64,000 bases of DNA, taken from positions 930,001 to 994,000 of the forward strand of contig NZ_RHPJ01000001.1 in NCBI RefSeq assembly GCF_004786095.1, written 5' to 3'. Source of the DNA: Serinibacter arcticus. Lineage in GTDB: Bacteria > Actinomycetota > Actinomycetes > Actinomycetales > Beutenbergiaceae. Position 1 is the first letter of the stretch. Each line of letters starts with the position of its first letter. The position numbers and the translations under genes are program-made. Of the stretch, positions 8,340 to 15,771 are shown piece by piece. The notes under the pieces are model-generated. The model was not told the DNA's origin. It saw nothing but the letters and a program-made list of their open reading frames with translations, and did no database searches.

Positions 8340-9870
8340 CCAGCAGGCCGACCTCGTCCTCGGCGTCGACATCGGCACCACCGCCACAAAGGTGGTGGCG
8401 TTCACGGTCGACGGCGTGCCGGCGGGCTCCGCCTCCCGGCCCTACCCGCTGCACACGCCTCACCCGGGCTACGCCGAGCAGGACCCGCACGAGATCCTGC
8501 GGGCCGTGGTCGCCGCGACCGCCGAGGTGGTGGCCGAGGTCGGACCCGAGCGGGTCGCCGGTCTCGCGTTCAGCTCCGCGATGCACACGCTGCTGGGCCT
8601 GTCGCCGACGGGCGAGGTGCTGACGCCGTCGACGTCGTGGGGCGACACGCGCTCCGACGTCCAGGCCGAGCGGATCCGCGCCTCGGCGGGCGGGCTCGGG
8701 CTGCACCGCCGCACGGGCACACCCGTCCACCCGATGTCACCGCTCGTGCGGCTGGTGTGGTTCCACGACCAGGAGCCCAAGCTGTGCGAGCGCGTGGGCC
8801 ACTGGTGCGGCATCAAGGAGTTCGTCCTCCTCAACCTGACGGGTGCGCTCGTCATGGACCACTCGATCGCCTCGGCCACCGGGCTGCTGAACCTGGTGGA
8901 CCTCGCGTGGGACGGCGAGGCGCTCGCGCTGGCCGGGGTGCTCCCCGAGCAGCTGCCCGAGCTCGTGCCGACCACCCACGTCCTGGAGCTGGTTGCGCAG
9001 GGCGCGATCGACCTCGGGCTGCCGACCGGCACGCCGGTGATCGTCGGCGCCGGCGACGGACCGCTCGCCAACCTCGGCGTCGGTGCCGTCGAGCCCGGCA
9101 TGGTCGCGGCGTCGCTCGGCACCTCGGGGGCCCTGCGCGTGGTGGTGGACCGGCCCGTGGTCGACCCGCTGGGACGCGTGTTCTGCTACGCGCTCACCGA
9201 GGACCTGTGGGTCGTCGGCGGCGCGATCAACAACGGCGGGGTCGTCATGCGGTGGGCGCTCGAGGCGCTCGCACCCGACCTCGGGCCCGACGGCGAGGAC
9301 GCCCTCCTCGAGCTCGCGGCCAGCGCGCCGGTCGGCTCCGGCGGGCTGCTGATGATGCCGTACCTGCTCTCGGAGCGAGCACCGCGCTGGACCTCGCTCC
9401 CGCACGGCGCGTACGTCGGCCTGACGCGGGCCCACGGTCGCGAGCACCTCGTGCGGGCCAGCCTCGAGGGGGTCTGCCTGCAGCTCTCGCTCGTGCTCGA
9501 GTCGATGCGCGGCGCGGGGCTCGAGATCACCTCGATCCGGGCGACCGGCGGCGTGATGCGCTCGGACCTGTGGCGCCAGATGCTCGCCGACGCGCTGGAC
9601 TTCCCGATCGACCTGACCCACGGTCAGGAGGGGTCGGGCTACGGCGCCGCGGTGCTCGGCATGCTCGCCCTGGGGATGATCGACTCGATCGAGACGGCGA
9701 CGGCGGGGGCCGAGGTCACCGCCACGGTGCGCCCGCAGGCCCCGAGCGCCTCGGTCTACCGGCAGCTGCGGCCCGTCTACTCGGGGCTCCTGGACGCGCT
9801 CGCGCCGACGTTCTCCGCCCTCAAGCGGCTCGAGCCCGCGCTCCCCCTCGAGCGCGAGACCCTGCCGTAG
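8332..9870 (+). CDS. gntK: Gluconokinase-type sugar kinase, FGGY family
   Basis: A 512-residue FGGY kinase. The N-terminal phosphate loop reads GVDIGTTATKVVAF (about 11-24), the hinge contains GAGDGPLANLG, and the C-terminal ATP site has RATGGVMRSDLWRQMLAD. Length and context (last gene of gntP-idnO-idnD) support phosphorylation of D-gluconate to 6-phosphogluconate, which enters the pentose-phosphate or Entner-Doudoroff routes. GTG 8332 overlaps idnD by 8 nt. The unrelated thermoresistant-type gluconokinase remnant at 57993-58340 has lost its P-loop, so this may be the functional enzyme. Confidence 0.85.
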   Translation: MASQQADLVLGVDIGTTATKVVAFTVDGVPAGSASRPYPLHTPHPGYAEQDPHEILRAVVAATAEVVAEVGPERVAGLAFSSAMHTLLGLSPTGEVLTPSTSWGDTRSDVQAERIRASAGGLGLHRRTGTPVHPMSPLVRLVWFHDQEPKLCERVGHWCGIKEFVLLNLTGALVMDHSIASATGLLNLVDLAWDGEALALAGVLPEQLPELVPTTHVLELVAQGAIDLGLPTGTPVIVGAGDGPLANLGVGAVEPGMVAASLGTSGALRVVVDRPVVDPLGRVFCYALTEDLWVVGGAINNGGVVMRWALEALAPDLGPDGEDALLELAASAPVGSGGLLMMPYLLSERAPRWTSLPHGAYVGLTRAHGREHLVRASLEGVCLQLSLVLESMRGAGLEITSIRATGGVMRSDLWRQMLADALDFPIDLTHGQEGSGYGAAVLGMLALGMIDSIETATAGAEVTATVRPQAPSASVYRQLRPVYSGLLDALAPTFSALKRLEPALPLERETLP

Positions 9871-9873
9871 CTC

Positions 9874-9933
9874 GCCGTGCACGGGCGGGTGGCGGACGCC
9901 GGACACCGGTCACCGTCGCGCCGCCCGCACGGC
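9874..9933 (+). terminator. Possible terminator after the gnt/idn operon
   Basis: GCCGTG plus CGGGCGG (9874-9879 and 9882-9888) can pair with CCGCCCG plus CACGGC (9921-9933), with a 2-nt bulge and a 32-nt loop. The position just after the gntK stop fits termination, but the loop is long and there is no U-tract. Confidence 0.35.
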
Positions 9934-9944
9934 ACGATGGGGCG

Positions 9945-10880
9945 GTGAACCCGCCCGGCACCCCGCAGCAGCCCGGACTCGCGCGCCGGGGCGGCAGCGG
10001 CGTCGGGGCGGTCATGGTGCTCGGCAGCTGTCTGTCGCTGCAGGTCGGGGCCGCGTTCGCCGCCCAGCTGTTCCCCGCCCTCGGGCCCGGCGGCACGACG
10101 TTCCTCCGCCTCGGCATCGCTGCCCTGGTGCTGCTGGTGGTGCTGCGGCCGCGGGTACGGGCCTGGAACCGCTCGCAGTGGCTCGCGATCCTCGGCCTCG
10201 GGCTGGCGCTGGCAGGGATGAACAGCGCGTTCTACGCCTCGATCGCCCGCATCCCGCTCGGCATCGCGGTCACCGTCGAGTTCCTCGGTCCGCTCGTCCT
10301 CGCCGCCGCCCTCACCCGCCGGGCCCGCGACGGGATCTGGGTGCTGGTGGCGGCGGCGGGCGTGGCCACGCTCGGGCTGGGGCACGGCGCGGAGGGCGGG
10401 GACGGGGGCACCCCGGGCGGGCTGGACCCGCTCGGCGTGCTGCTCGCGCTGATCGCCGCGGCGTTCTGGGCCGCCTACATCCTGGCCAACGCCCGGGTCA
10501 GCGCGCGCGTGCCGGGGATGGGCGGACTCGCCGTCGCCATGCTCGTGGCCACGGTCGCGGTCGCGCCGTTCGGCGAGGGAGCGGCCGCCGTCGTCGCCGA
10601 ACCGCAGCTGCTGCTGATGGCGGCCGGGACAGCCCTCCTCGCCTCCGTCATCCCGTACTCACTGGAGCTCGCAGCGCTCCGCCGGCTGCCGGCGCGCGCC
10701 TTCAGCATCCTGCTCAGTCTCGAGCCGGCGGTGGCGTGTCTCGCCGGTCTCCTGCTGCTGTCGCAGACCCTGACCTGGGTGCAGGCCCTCGCCGTCGCCG
10801 TGGTGGTCGGGGCCAGCGTGGGATCGACGCTGTCGGCGCGGTCGCGCCCCGTCCCGCCCGTCCCCCTCCCGCCGGGATGA
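9945..10880 (+). CDS. EamA/RhtA-type inner-membrane exporter
   Basis: A 311-residue protein with ten predicted transmembrane segments arranged as two EamA repeats. The first repeat covers LGPGGTTFLRLGIAALV, and the second includes LDPLGVLLALIAAAFWAAYI and ALRRLPARAFSILLSLEPAVA. The pattern matches the RhtA (threonine/homoserine exporter) branch of the drug/metabolite transporter superfamily; the substrate is unknown. GTG 9945 is preceded 6 nt upstream by CACGAT, a weak -10, so it may be leaderless. No link to the flanking operons is visible. Confidence 0.82.
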   Translation: MNPPGTPQQPGLARRGGSGVGAVMVLGSCLSLQVGAAFAAQLFPALGPGGTTFLRLGIAALVLLVVLRPRVRAWNRSQWLAILGLGLALAGMNSAFYASIARIPLGIAVTVEFLGPLVLAAALTRRARDGIWVLVAAAGVATLGLGHGAEGGDGGTPGGLDPLGVLLALIAAAFWAAYILANARVSARVPGMGGLAVAMLVATVAVAPFGEGAAAVVAEPQLLLMAAGTALLASVIPYSLELAALRRLPARAFSILLSLEPAVACLAGLLLLSQTLTWVQALAVAVVVGASVGSTLSARSRPVPPVPLPPG

Positions 10881-10914
10881 CGGGGGCGAGGGAGAGGGAT
10901 GACCGGCACGGGAA

Positions 10915-11772
10915 TCATGCGCGGGGACGAAGGCGGGCACTCCCAGGATGTCGCGACCCCGTCACCCGCGATCCCCCATCGCTCGTCGTTCGGTGCGGCT
11001 CGCTCCCCGCACGGGGGAGGCCGAGGAAGGCCGCGACCTCGGGGGTCGCGGGCGCCGCCCGGAGCGCGTCCGGCTTCGCCACCCGGACCAGCCGGCCCTC
11101 GAGCATCACGCCCACGCGGTCGGCCACCGTGAACGCCTCGTCGTGGTCGTGCGTCACGTACAGCGCGGTCGTGCCGGCCGTCCGCAGCACGGCACCGAGC
11201 TCGCCGACCAGGTCCTCGCGCAGCCGCCGGTCCAGGGAGGACAGCGGTTCGTCCAGCAGGAGCAGCCGCGGCGACGGCGCGAGCGACCGCGCGAGCGCGA
11301 CCCGCTGCGCCTGCCCGCCCGACAGCGTGGTGACCGCGCGCCGCTCGTAGCCGGCCAGCCCCACGAGCTCGAGCATCGCGGTCACGCGCTCGTCGCGCAC
11401 CGGACGAGGGGCACCCCACCGCGTCCCGCGCAGCCCGTAGGCGACGTTCCGCCCGACGTCGCGGTGCGGGAACAGCTGCCCGTCCTGGAACATCAGCCCG
11501 AACCCGCGCCGGTGCGTCGGCACCGCGGTCAGCGGCTCCTCGCCCCACGCCACCGACCCCGCGCTCAGCGGTTCGAGCCCGGCGATCGCGCGCAGCAGGC
11601 TCGACTTGCCGCAGCCGGACGGGCCGAGCAGCGCCAGCACCTCCCCGCCGGCGACGTCGAGGTCCACGCCGTCGACGGCGGTGGTCACCGCGGCGTCGCG
11701 ACCGCCCTGCGCGCCCGAGCCGTAGCGCACGACGGCGCCGCGCACCCGGAGACCATCCCTCACCTCAGCCAT
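10915..11772 (-). CDS. thiQ: Thiamine ABC transporter ATP-binding protein
   Basis: A 285-residue ATPase with Walker A GPSGCGKSS (about 50-58), Q-loop FGLMFQDGQLFPHR, signature TLSGGQAQRVALARSL and Walker B LLLLDEPLSSLD. It is the last gene of the reverse operon thiB-thiP-thiQ; its ATG lies 1 nt after the thiP stop. The operon sits behind a TPP riboswitch, which makes thiamine or thiamine phosphates the substrate. The last 35 residues after FLGLP are low-complexity and not family-typical. Confidence 0.87.
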   Translation of the reverse strand: MAEVRDGLRVRGAVVRYGSGAQGGRDAAVTTAVDGVDLDVAGGEVLALLGPSGCGKSSLLRAIAGLEPLSAGSVAWGEEPLTAVPTHRRGFGLMFQDGQLFPHRDVGRNVAYGLRGTRWGAPRPVRDERVTAMLELVGLAGYERRAVTTLSGGQAQRVALARSLAPSPRLLLLDEPLSSLDRRLREDLVGELGAVLRTAGTTALYVTHDHDEAFTVADRVGVMLEGRLVRVAKPDALRAAPATPEVAAFLGLPRAGSEPHRTTSDGGSRVTGSRHPGSARLRPRA

Positions 11773-11773
11773 C

Positions 11774-13501
11774 TCACACCTCCCCCGATCCGAGCGGCCG
11801 CAACCGCTCCGCCGTCGTCATCACCGCACCGACCATCACCGCCAGGACCACCGACGCCGCGAGCGCCATGCCGTAGTTCCCGTCCCCCGGCCGACCGAGC
11901 AGCCGGAAGATCACCACCGGCAGCGTCGGTCGGTCCGGCCGCGACAGGAACGACGTCGCCCCGAACTCCCCCAGCGAGACCGCGAACGCGAACCCCACCG
12001 CGAGCCCGAGCGAGCGCAGCACGAGCGGCCCGTCGACGGTCAGCAGCACGCGTCCGGCCCCGGCACCGAGCGTCGCGGCGGCCTGCCGCAGCCGCGGGTC
12101 GATCGCGCGCAGCACGGGCAGCACCGCCCGCACCACGAGCGGGATCGCGACCATCGCCTGGGCGATCGGCACGAGCACGAGCGAGCTGCGCAGGTCCAGC
12201 GGCGGCCGGTCGAGCGCGATGAGGAAACCGAACCCGACCGTCACGGCCGAGACGCCGAGCGGCAGCATCACGACGGCGTCGAGCGCCCCGAGCGCGCGCC
12301 GTCCCGTGCGCGACGCGGGCCGCCGCGAGAGCACCAGCGCGAGCGTCATGCCGATGACGACCGCGATGACCGTGGCGTCGACGGCGATGCGCAGCGAGTT
12401 CGCGGTCGCCTCCCACACGCTCACGGTCAGCGCGCGGTCGCCCGTGGTGGCGAGGTTCGCGTAGTGCCGCAGGGTCCACGCGCCGTCGTGGCGCAGCGAG
12501 CGCACGAGCATCGTCGCGAGCGGCAGCGCGACGAGGGCGACGACGGCCGCCGTCACCGCCGCCGCTCCCACGTCCAGGGGTGAGGCCGCCTGCCCGTCGC
12601 GACGCACCAGCCGGAGCGGCGCCGTCGCGCGCGAGGACTCGACCAGCGCGAGCGCGCGCTCCCGACCGCGCCGGGCGCGACCCGAGACGACGAGCGCCAG
12701 CCCGACGACGACGAGCTGCACGACGCTCAGCACCGAGGCCGTGCGCAGGTCGAGGAACTGCGTGGTCTGCAGCCAGATCTCGACCTCGACGGTGGCGTAG
12801 CGGGACCCGCCGAGCACGAGGACGAGGGCGAACGCCGTCGCGCAGAACAGGAAGACCAGGGCGGCCGCCGACGCGATCGCGGGGACGAGCGCGGGCAGTG
12901 TGACCGTCAGCGCGGCGCGCAGCGGTGACGCGCCGAGCGCGCGCGCCGCCTGCTCGGTGCGGGGGTCCAGGCGCTCCCAGACGGTGCCCACCATGCGCAC
13001 CACGAGCCCGTAGTTGAAGAACACGAGCGCGGCGACGATCGCCGGGAACGTCCGGTCCAGGCCGAGGAACCCCAGCGGTCCCGACGGCGCCAGGAGCGCC
13101 CGGAACGCGACCCCCACCACCACGCTGGGGAGCACGAACGGCACCGCGACGAGCGCGCGCACCACCCGGCGACCCGGGAACGTGCGCCGGTAGAGGACGT
13201 ACGCGCCGGGGACGCCGAGCACGACGGCGATCACGGTGCCGAGCGCGGCCTGGCTCAGCGTGTGCCAGACGACCCGCCACGTGCGCGGGGCACCGAGCAC
13301 CTCGGCGAAACCGCCGAGGTCGAGCGCGCCGTCGGTGACGAAGCCGCGCCCGACCAGGGTCGCGACGGGGTAGGCGAAGAACAGGCCGAGAAACGCGAGC
13401 GGCATCATGACGGCCAGCCCCCAGGCGACCCCGCGCCCCACCCCACCCGTTCGCGAGGCACTTTCGGGCGCTCGCGAGGCACTTTCCGTGGCCCGGCTCA
13501 T
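11774..13501 (-). CDS. thiP: Thiamine ABC transporter permease
   Basis: A 575-residue fused permease with about 12 transmembrane segments in two halves, each with an EAA-type loop (ARALGASPLRAALTVTLP and QAAATLGAGAGRVLLTVDGP), as in ThiP and FbpB-like proteins. It forms the membrane channel for ThiB/ThiQ. The start is uncertain. ATG 13501 gives an N-terminal tail MSRATESASRAPESASRTGG that is translated from two copies of a 21-nt DNA repeat. GTG 13441, 20 codons later, would place all repeats outside the gene and leads directly into the first membrane segment. Confidence 0.87.
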   Translation of the reverse strand: MSRATESASRAPESASRTGGVGRGVAWGLAVMMPLAFLGLFFAYPVATLVGRGFVTDGALDLGGFAEVLGAPRTWRVVWHTLSQAALGTVIAVVLGVPGAYVLYRRTFPGRRVVRALVAVPFVLPSVVVGVAFRALLAPSGPLGFLGLDRTFPAIVAALVFFNYGLVVRMVGTVWERLDPRTEQAARALGASPLRAALTVTLPALVPAIASAAALVFLFCATAFALVLVLGGSRYATVEVEIWLQTTQFLDLRTASVLSVVQLVVVGLALVVSGRARRGRERALALVESSRATAPLRLVRRDGQAASPLDVGAAAVTAAVVALVALPLATMLVRSLRHDGAWTLRHYANLATTGDRALTVSVWEATANSLRIAVDATVIAVVIGMTLALVLSRRPASRTGRRALGALDAVVMLPLGVSAVTVGFGFLIALDRPPLDLRSSLVLVPIAQAMVAIPLVVRAVLPVLRAIDPRLRQAAATLGAGAGRVLLTVDGPLVLRSLGLAVGFAFAVSLGEFGATSFLSRPDRPTLPVVIFRLLGRPGDGNYGMALAASVVLAVMVGAVMTTAERLRPLGSGEV

Positions 13502-13571
13502 CCGGCACGCCCGGAAAACACCTCGGGAACGCCCAGAAGTACCTCGGAGACGCCCGAAAGTGCCTCGCGAA
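13450..13571. repeat. Five-copy 21-nt repeat cluster with perfect inverted ends
   Basis: The outer copies, 13450-13470 and 13551-13571, are perfect 21-nt inverted repeats of each other (core GAGGCACTTTC and GAAAGTGCCTC). A second direct copy lies at 13471-13487. Two degenerate tandem copies in the other orientation lie at 13508-13529 and 13530-13550. The cluster spans the thiB-thiP junction and the apparent 5' end of thiP. It looks like a REP-type repeat cluster and could form a long hairpin in the thi mRNA. Confidence 0.75.
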
Positions 13572-13574
13572 GGG

Positions 13575-14705
13575 TCACGGGAGGACCGCGGCCGTCCAGG
13601 TGTCGATCCAGTCGCTCCGGTTGGCGGCGATCTCGTCGGCGGGGACCTCGTGCGGCGCCGTCGCGAGCGGCGCGAACTCGGCCCAGTCGTCCGGGAGCGC
13701 GACGGAGCTGTCGATCGGGTAGACGTACATCTGGCCCGGGACGTCGGCCTGGACCTCCGGCGATAGCAGGAAGTCGACGAACGCCTGCGCACCCTCGGGG
13801 TTTGCGGCGCCCTCGAGCACCCCGGCGTACTCGACCTGCCGGAAGCAGGTGTCCAGGAGCGCGGCGGTGGTGGGCACGCCGTCGTCGCCGACCGACGCGG
13901 GCGGCGAGGACGCGTAGGACAGGACGATCGGGCGATCGCCCTCGCCCTCGGCGCCGGAGAAGTCGACGTAGTAGGCGTCGGACCAGCCGTCGACCACGAG
14001 CACGTCGTTGTCCCGCAGCTGCTCCCAGTAGCCGACCCAGCCGTCCTCCCCCTGCGCGCTGATCGTCGCGAGCAGGAACGCCAGACCGGGCGAGGACGTC
14101 GCCGGGTTCGTCACGACCGTCAGGCCCGCGTACTCGGGCTGCACGAGGTCGTCGAACGAGGCGGGCGGCTCCTGACCGTTCTCCTCGAACCACGCCAGGT
14201 CGACGTTGAGGCACACGTCGGACAGATCGACGGGCGTCAGCGCGTCACCCAGCAGGTAAGGCTCGGCGCTCGCCGGCAGCCCGGGCGAGGTGTACGGCGC
14301 GAGAACGCCCTCGTCGATCGCGCGCGACGCGAACGTGTTGTCGATGCCGTAGACGACGTCACCCAGCGGCGAGGACTTCGTCAGCACCAGCTGGTTGACC
14401 AGGGCTCCGGCGTCGCCGGGCGCGACCTGCGTGACCGCGATGCCGGTCTCGTCCGTGAACGCTGCCAGGACGTCCTCGCTGAGCGCGAAGGAGTCGTGGG
14501 TGACGAGGGTGATGGACGACGCCGGGGCCGACGTCGCGCCGTCGTCGGAGGTCTCCGAGGCGTTCTGGTCCGAGGCGCTGGGCGACGGCGCGGGGCCGCC
14601 CCCGAGCGAGCAGCCCGCGAGGGCGAGGGCGGCGAGGGCGCCGGTGGCGGCGAGCGCCGCGGAGCGAGCCGTGCGCCGTCGCGCGCGGGCGGTGGGGTGG
14701 GTCAT
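13575..14705 (-). CDS. thiB: Thiamine-binding ABC transporter lipoprotein
   Basis: A 376-residue binding protein with lipobox LALAGC (Cys32), then a Ser/Asp-rich linker and a TbpA/ThiB-type domain. Matches include ITLVTHDSFALSEDVLAAF at the start of the domain, DVVYGIDNTFASRA, and the late segment NPEGAQAFVDFLLSPEVQ. It captures thiamine outside the membrane for ThiPQ. ATG 14705 follows a GGGAGG ribosome binding site with 8-nt spacing. That site is buried in a hairpin downstream of the TPP riboswitch. Confidence 0.9.
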   Translation of the reverse strand: MTHPTARARRRTARSAALAATGALAALALAGCSLGGGPAPSPSASDQNASETSDDGATSAPASSITLVTHDSFALSEDVLAAFTDETGIAVTQVAPGDAGALVNQLVLTKSSPLGDVVYGIDNTFASRAIDEGVLAPYTSPGLPASAEPYLLGDALTPVDLSDVCLNVDLAWFEENGQEPPASFDDLVQPEYAGLTVVTNPATSSPGLAFLLATISAQGEDGWVGYWEQLRDNDVLVVDGWSDAYYVDFSGAEGEGDRPIVLSYASSPPASVGDDGVPTTAALLDTCFRQVEYAGVLEGAANPEGAQAFVDFLLSPEVQADVPGQMYVYPIDSSVALPDDWAEFAPLATAPHEVPADEIAANRSDWIDTWTAAVLP

Positions 14706-14713
14706 GCGGTGGT

Positions 14714-14735
14714 CCTCCCAGACGTGCGTGGGAGG
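14714..14735 (-). promoter_or_regulatory. Ribosome-binding-site-sequestering hairpin of thiB
   Basis: In the mRNA, CCTCCCA (14735-14729) pairs with TGGGAGG (14720-14714) around an 8-nt loop. The second arm contains the GGGAGG ribosome binding site of thiB, so the stem would block initiation. It lies between the TPP aptamer and the start codon and is the likely expression platform. Confidence 0.7.
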
Positions 14736-14769
14736 GCCCGGCGCGCGGGTGCGCACCGGGGAGAGGATT

Positions 14770-14864
14770 CCCGACTTCCTTCGCCGGTGCTGACCGGAGC
14801 AGGTTCGAGGGTCTGCGGCTGTGCCGCACTCTCAGCGCGTGGGTGCGCTCCCCTGTCGTTCGGG
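14770..14864 (-). promoter_or_regulatory. TPP riboswitch (THI element) controlling thiBPQ
   Basis: On the reverse strand the conserved aptamer elements occur in order: GCTGAGAGTGCGG, then GACCCTCGAACCTG, then CTCCGGTCAGCACCGGCG, then GAAGGAAGTCGGG. Outer arms CCCGA (14864-14860) and TCGGG (14774-14770) close P1. TPP binding would lower expression of the transporter when thiamine is plentiful. The expression platform appears to act on translation through the hairpin at 14714-14735. Confidence 0.95.
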
Positions 14865-14870
14865 AGGATT

Positions 14871-15052
14871 CTACGCCGAGGCCTCAGAGATCGCGTCGAT
14901 CAGGACCTCGACCGACTCCCCGCTCGCCTCGATGCCCGCGTCGAACGCGCGGAACACGTCGAGGCCGTACTCGAACATCGAGTCGACGAATCCGTCGGCG
15001 AACGTGCCGAGCGCCGATCGTCAAGGTCCACCTCGATCCCCGGGCCGGTCAT
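14871..15052 (-). pseudogene. Frameshifted small gene homologous to the effector C-terminal tail
   Basis: ATG 15052 overlaps the stop of the upstream membrane-protein gene by 4 nt and begins MTGPGIEVDLDD. About 11 codons in, the sensible reading moves to another frame, RSALGTFADGFVDSMFEYG, running to TAG 14871. One missing base would join the halves into a protein of about 60 residues. The second half matches the tail of the 418-residue neighbour: FADGFVDSMFEYGLDV here against FADGAIDSFFENGPDV there (from residue 369). It looks like a displaced copy of an effector tip that has decayed, unless the base is a sequencing error. Confidence 0.65.
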
Positions 15053-15771
15053 CGTCCCGCCCCGGCCCGGCGCACGCTGTCGGCAAGTGGTCCGCTCCCG
15101 CCGTACAGGCCCAGCGTCTCCACCACGAGGAGGTCGGTGCGGGGCTTGCGGCTCCACGGGCCGGCGGTCCGTCGCGCGATCACGGCGCCCGCCCGGCGCG
15201 GCCGCAGCAGCAGCCTGTCCGCCATGGGCGTGACGAGGTCGACGTCGGCGAGCGCAACCTCCGCACGGCCGCCGCGGTCGACGTCGACCACCCTCGTCGG
15301 CGTCACGTACACGCCACCCGGCGTCAGCCGTCCGGCCGCGGCCATGACCGGACCCCCGAGCACCAGCACCGCCCACGGGACCAGGAGCACGAGCCACCCA
15401 GGCGCGCCGCGCAGCAGCGCCAGCACGATCATCACCAGCGCCCACACGCCCATCAGGGCGAGCGCGGCGTGCGCCAAGACCTGGGCGGGGCCGGACGAGC
15501 GCGGGTGCAGCACGGCGTCCTCGCCGTCGATCCGATCCGCACGGGGCACGAGCACCAGATCACCGGCGGCACGCTCGGCCTGCCGGGCGCCGACGGTGCG
15601 CGAGACCCACGCCAGCAGCCCGGTGACGCCGAACGTCGCCAGCAGGGACCCGAGCGCGACGGTCGCCGTCGTCCCCCTGGCCGCGACGGCGGCACCGATG
15701 GCGACGGCGACGGCGCTGCCCCCCAGCCCCAGGACGGTGAGCAGGGGCGAGGGTCGGGTGAGGTTGCTCAA
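15049..15771 (-). CDS. Four-helix membrane protein of the WXG cassette, possible immunity protein
   Basis: A 240-residue protein of no recognised family. Hydrophobic segments lie at about 9-32, 34-57, 98-122 and 125-147, followed by a soluble C-terminal half (GVYVTPTRVVDVDRGG, DLLVVETLGLYGG) that could be a small beta domain. It starts at TTG 15771, overlapping the effector stop by 4 nt (TTGA), so it is translationally coupled to it. A membrane protein encoded directly after an effector with a glycine-zipper tail would suit an immunity role; that is inference from position. Confidence 0.65.
   Translation of the reverse strand: MSNLTRPSPLLTVLGLGGSAVAVAIGAAVAARGTTATVALGSLLATFGVTGLLAWVSRTVGARQAERAAGDLVLVPRADRIDGEDAVLHPRSSGPAQVLAHAALALMGVWALVMIVLALLRGAPGWLVLLVPWAVLVLGGPVMAAAGRLTPGGVYVTPTRVVDVDRGGRAEVALADVDLVTPMADRLLLRPRRAGAVIARRTAGPWSRKPRTDLLVVETLGLYGGSGPLADSVRRAGAGR

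Noticed and set aside
14395-15233. Forward-strand open frames over the riboswitch and thiB start
   Set aside because: They are antisense to thiB and the riboswitch and have no family features.
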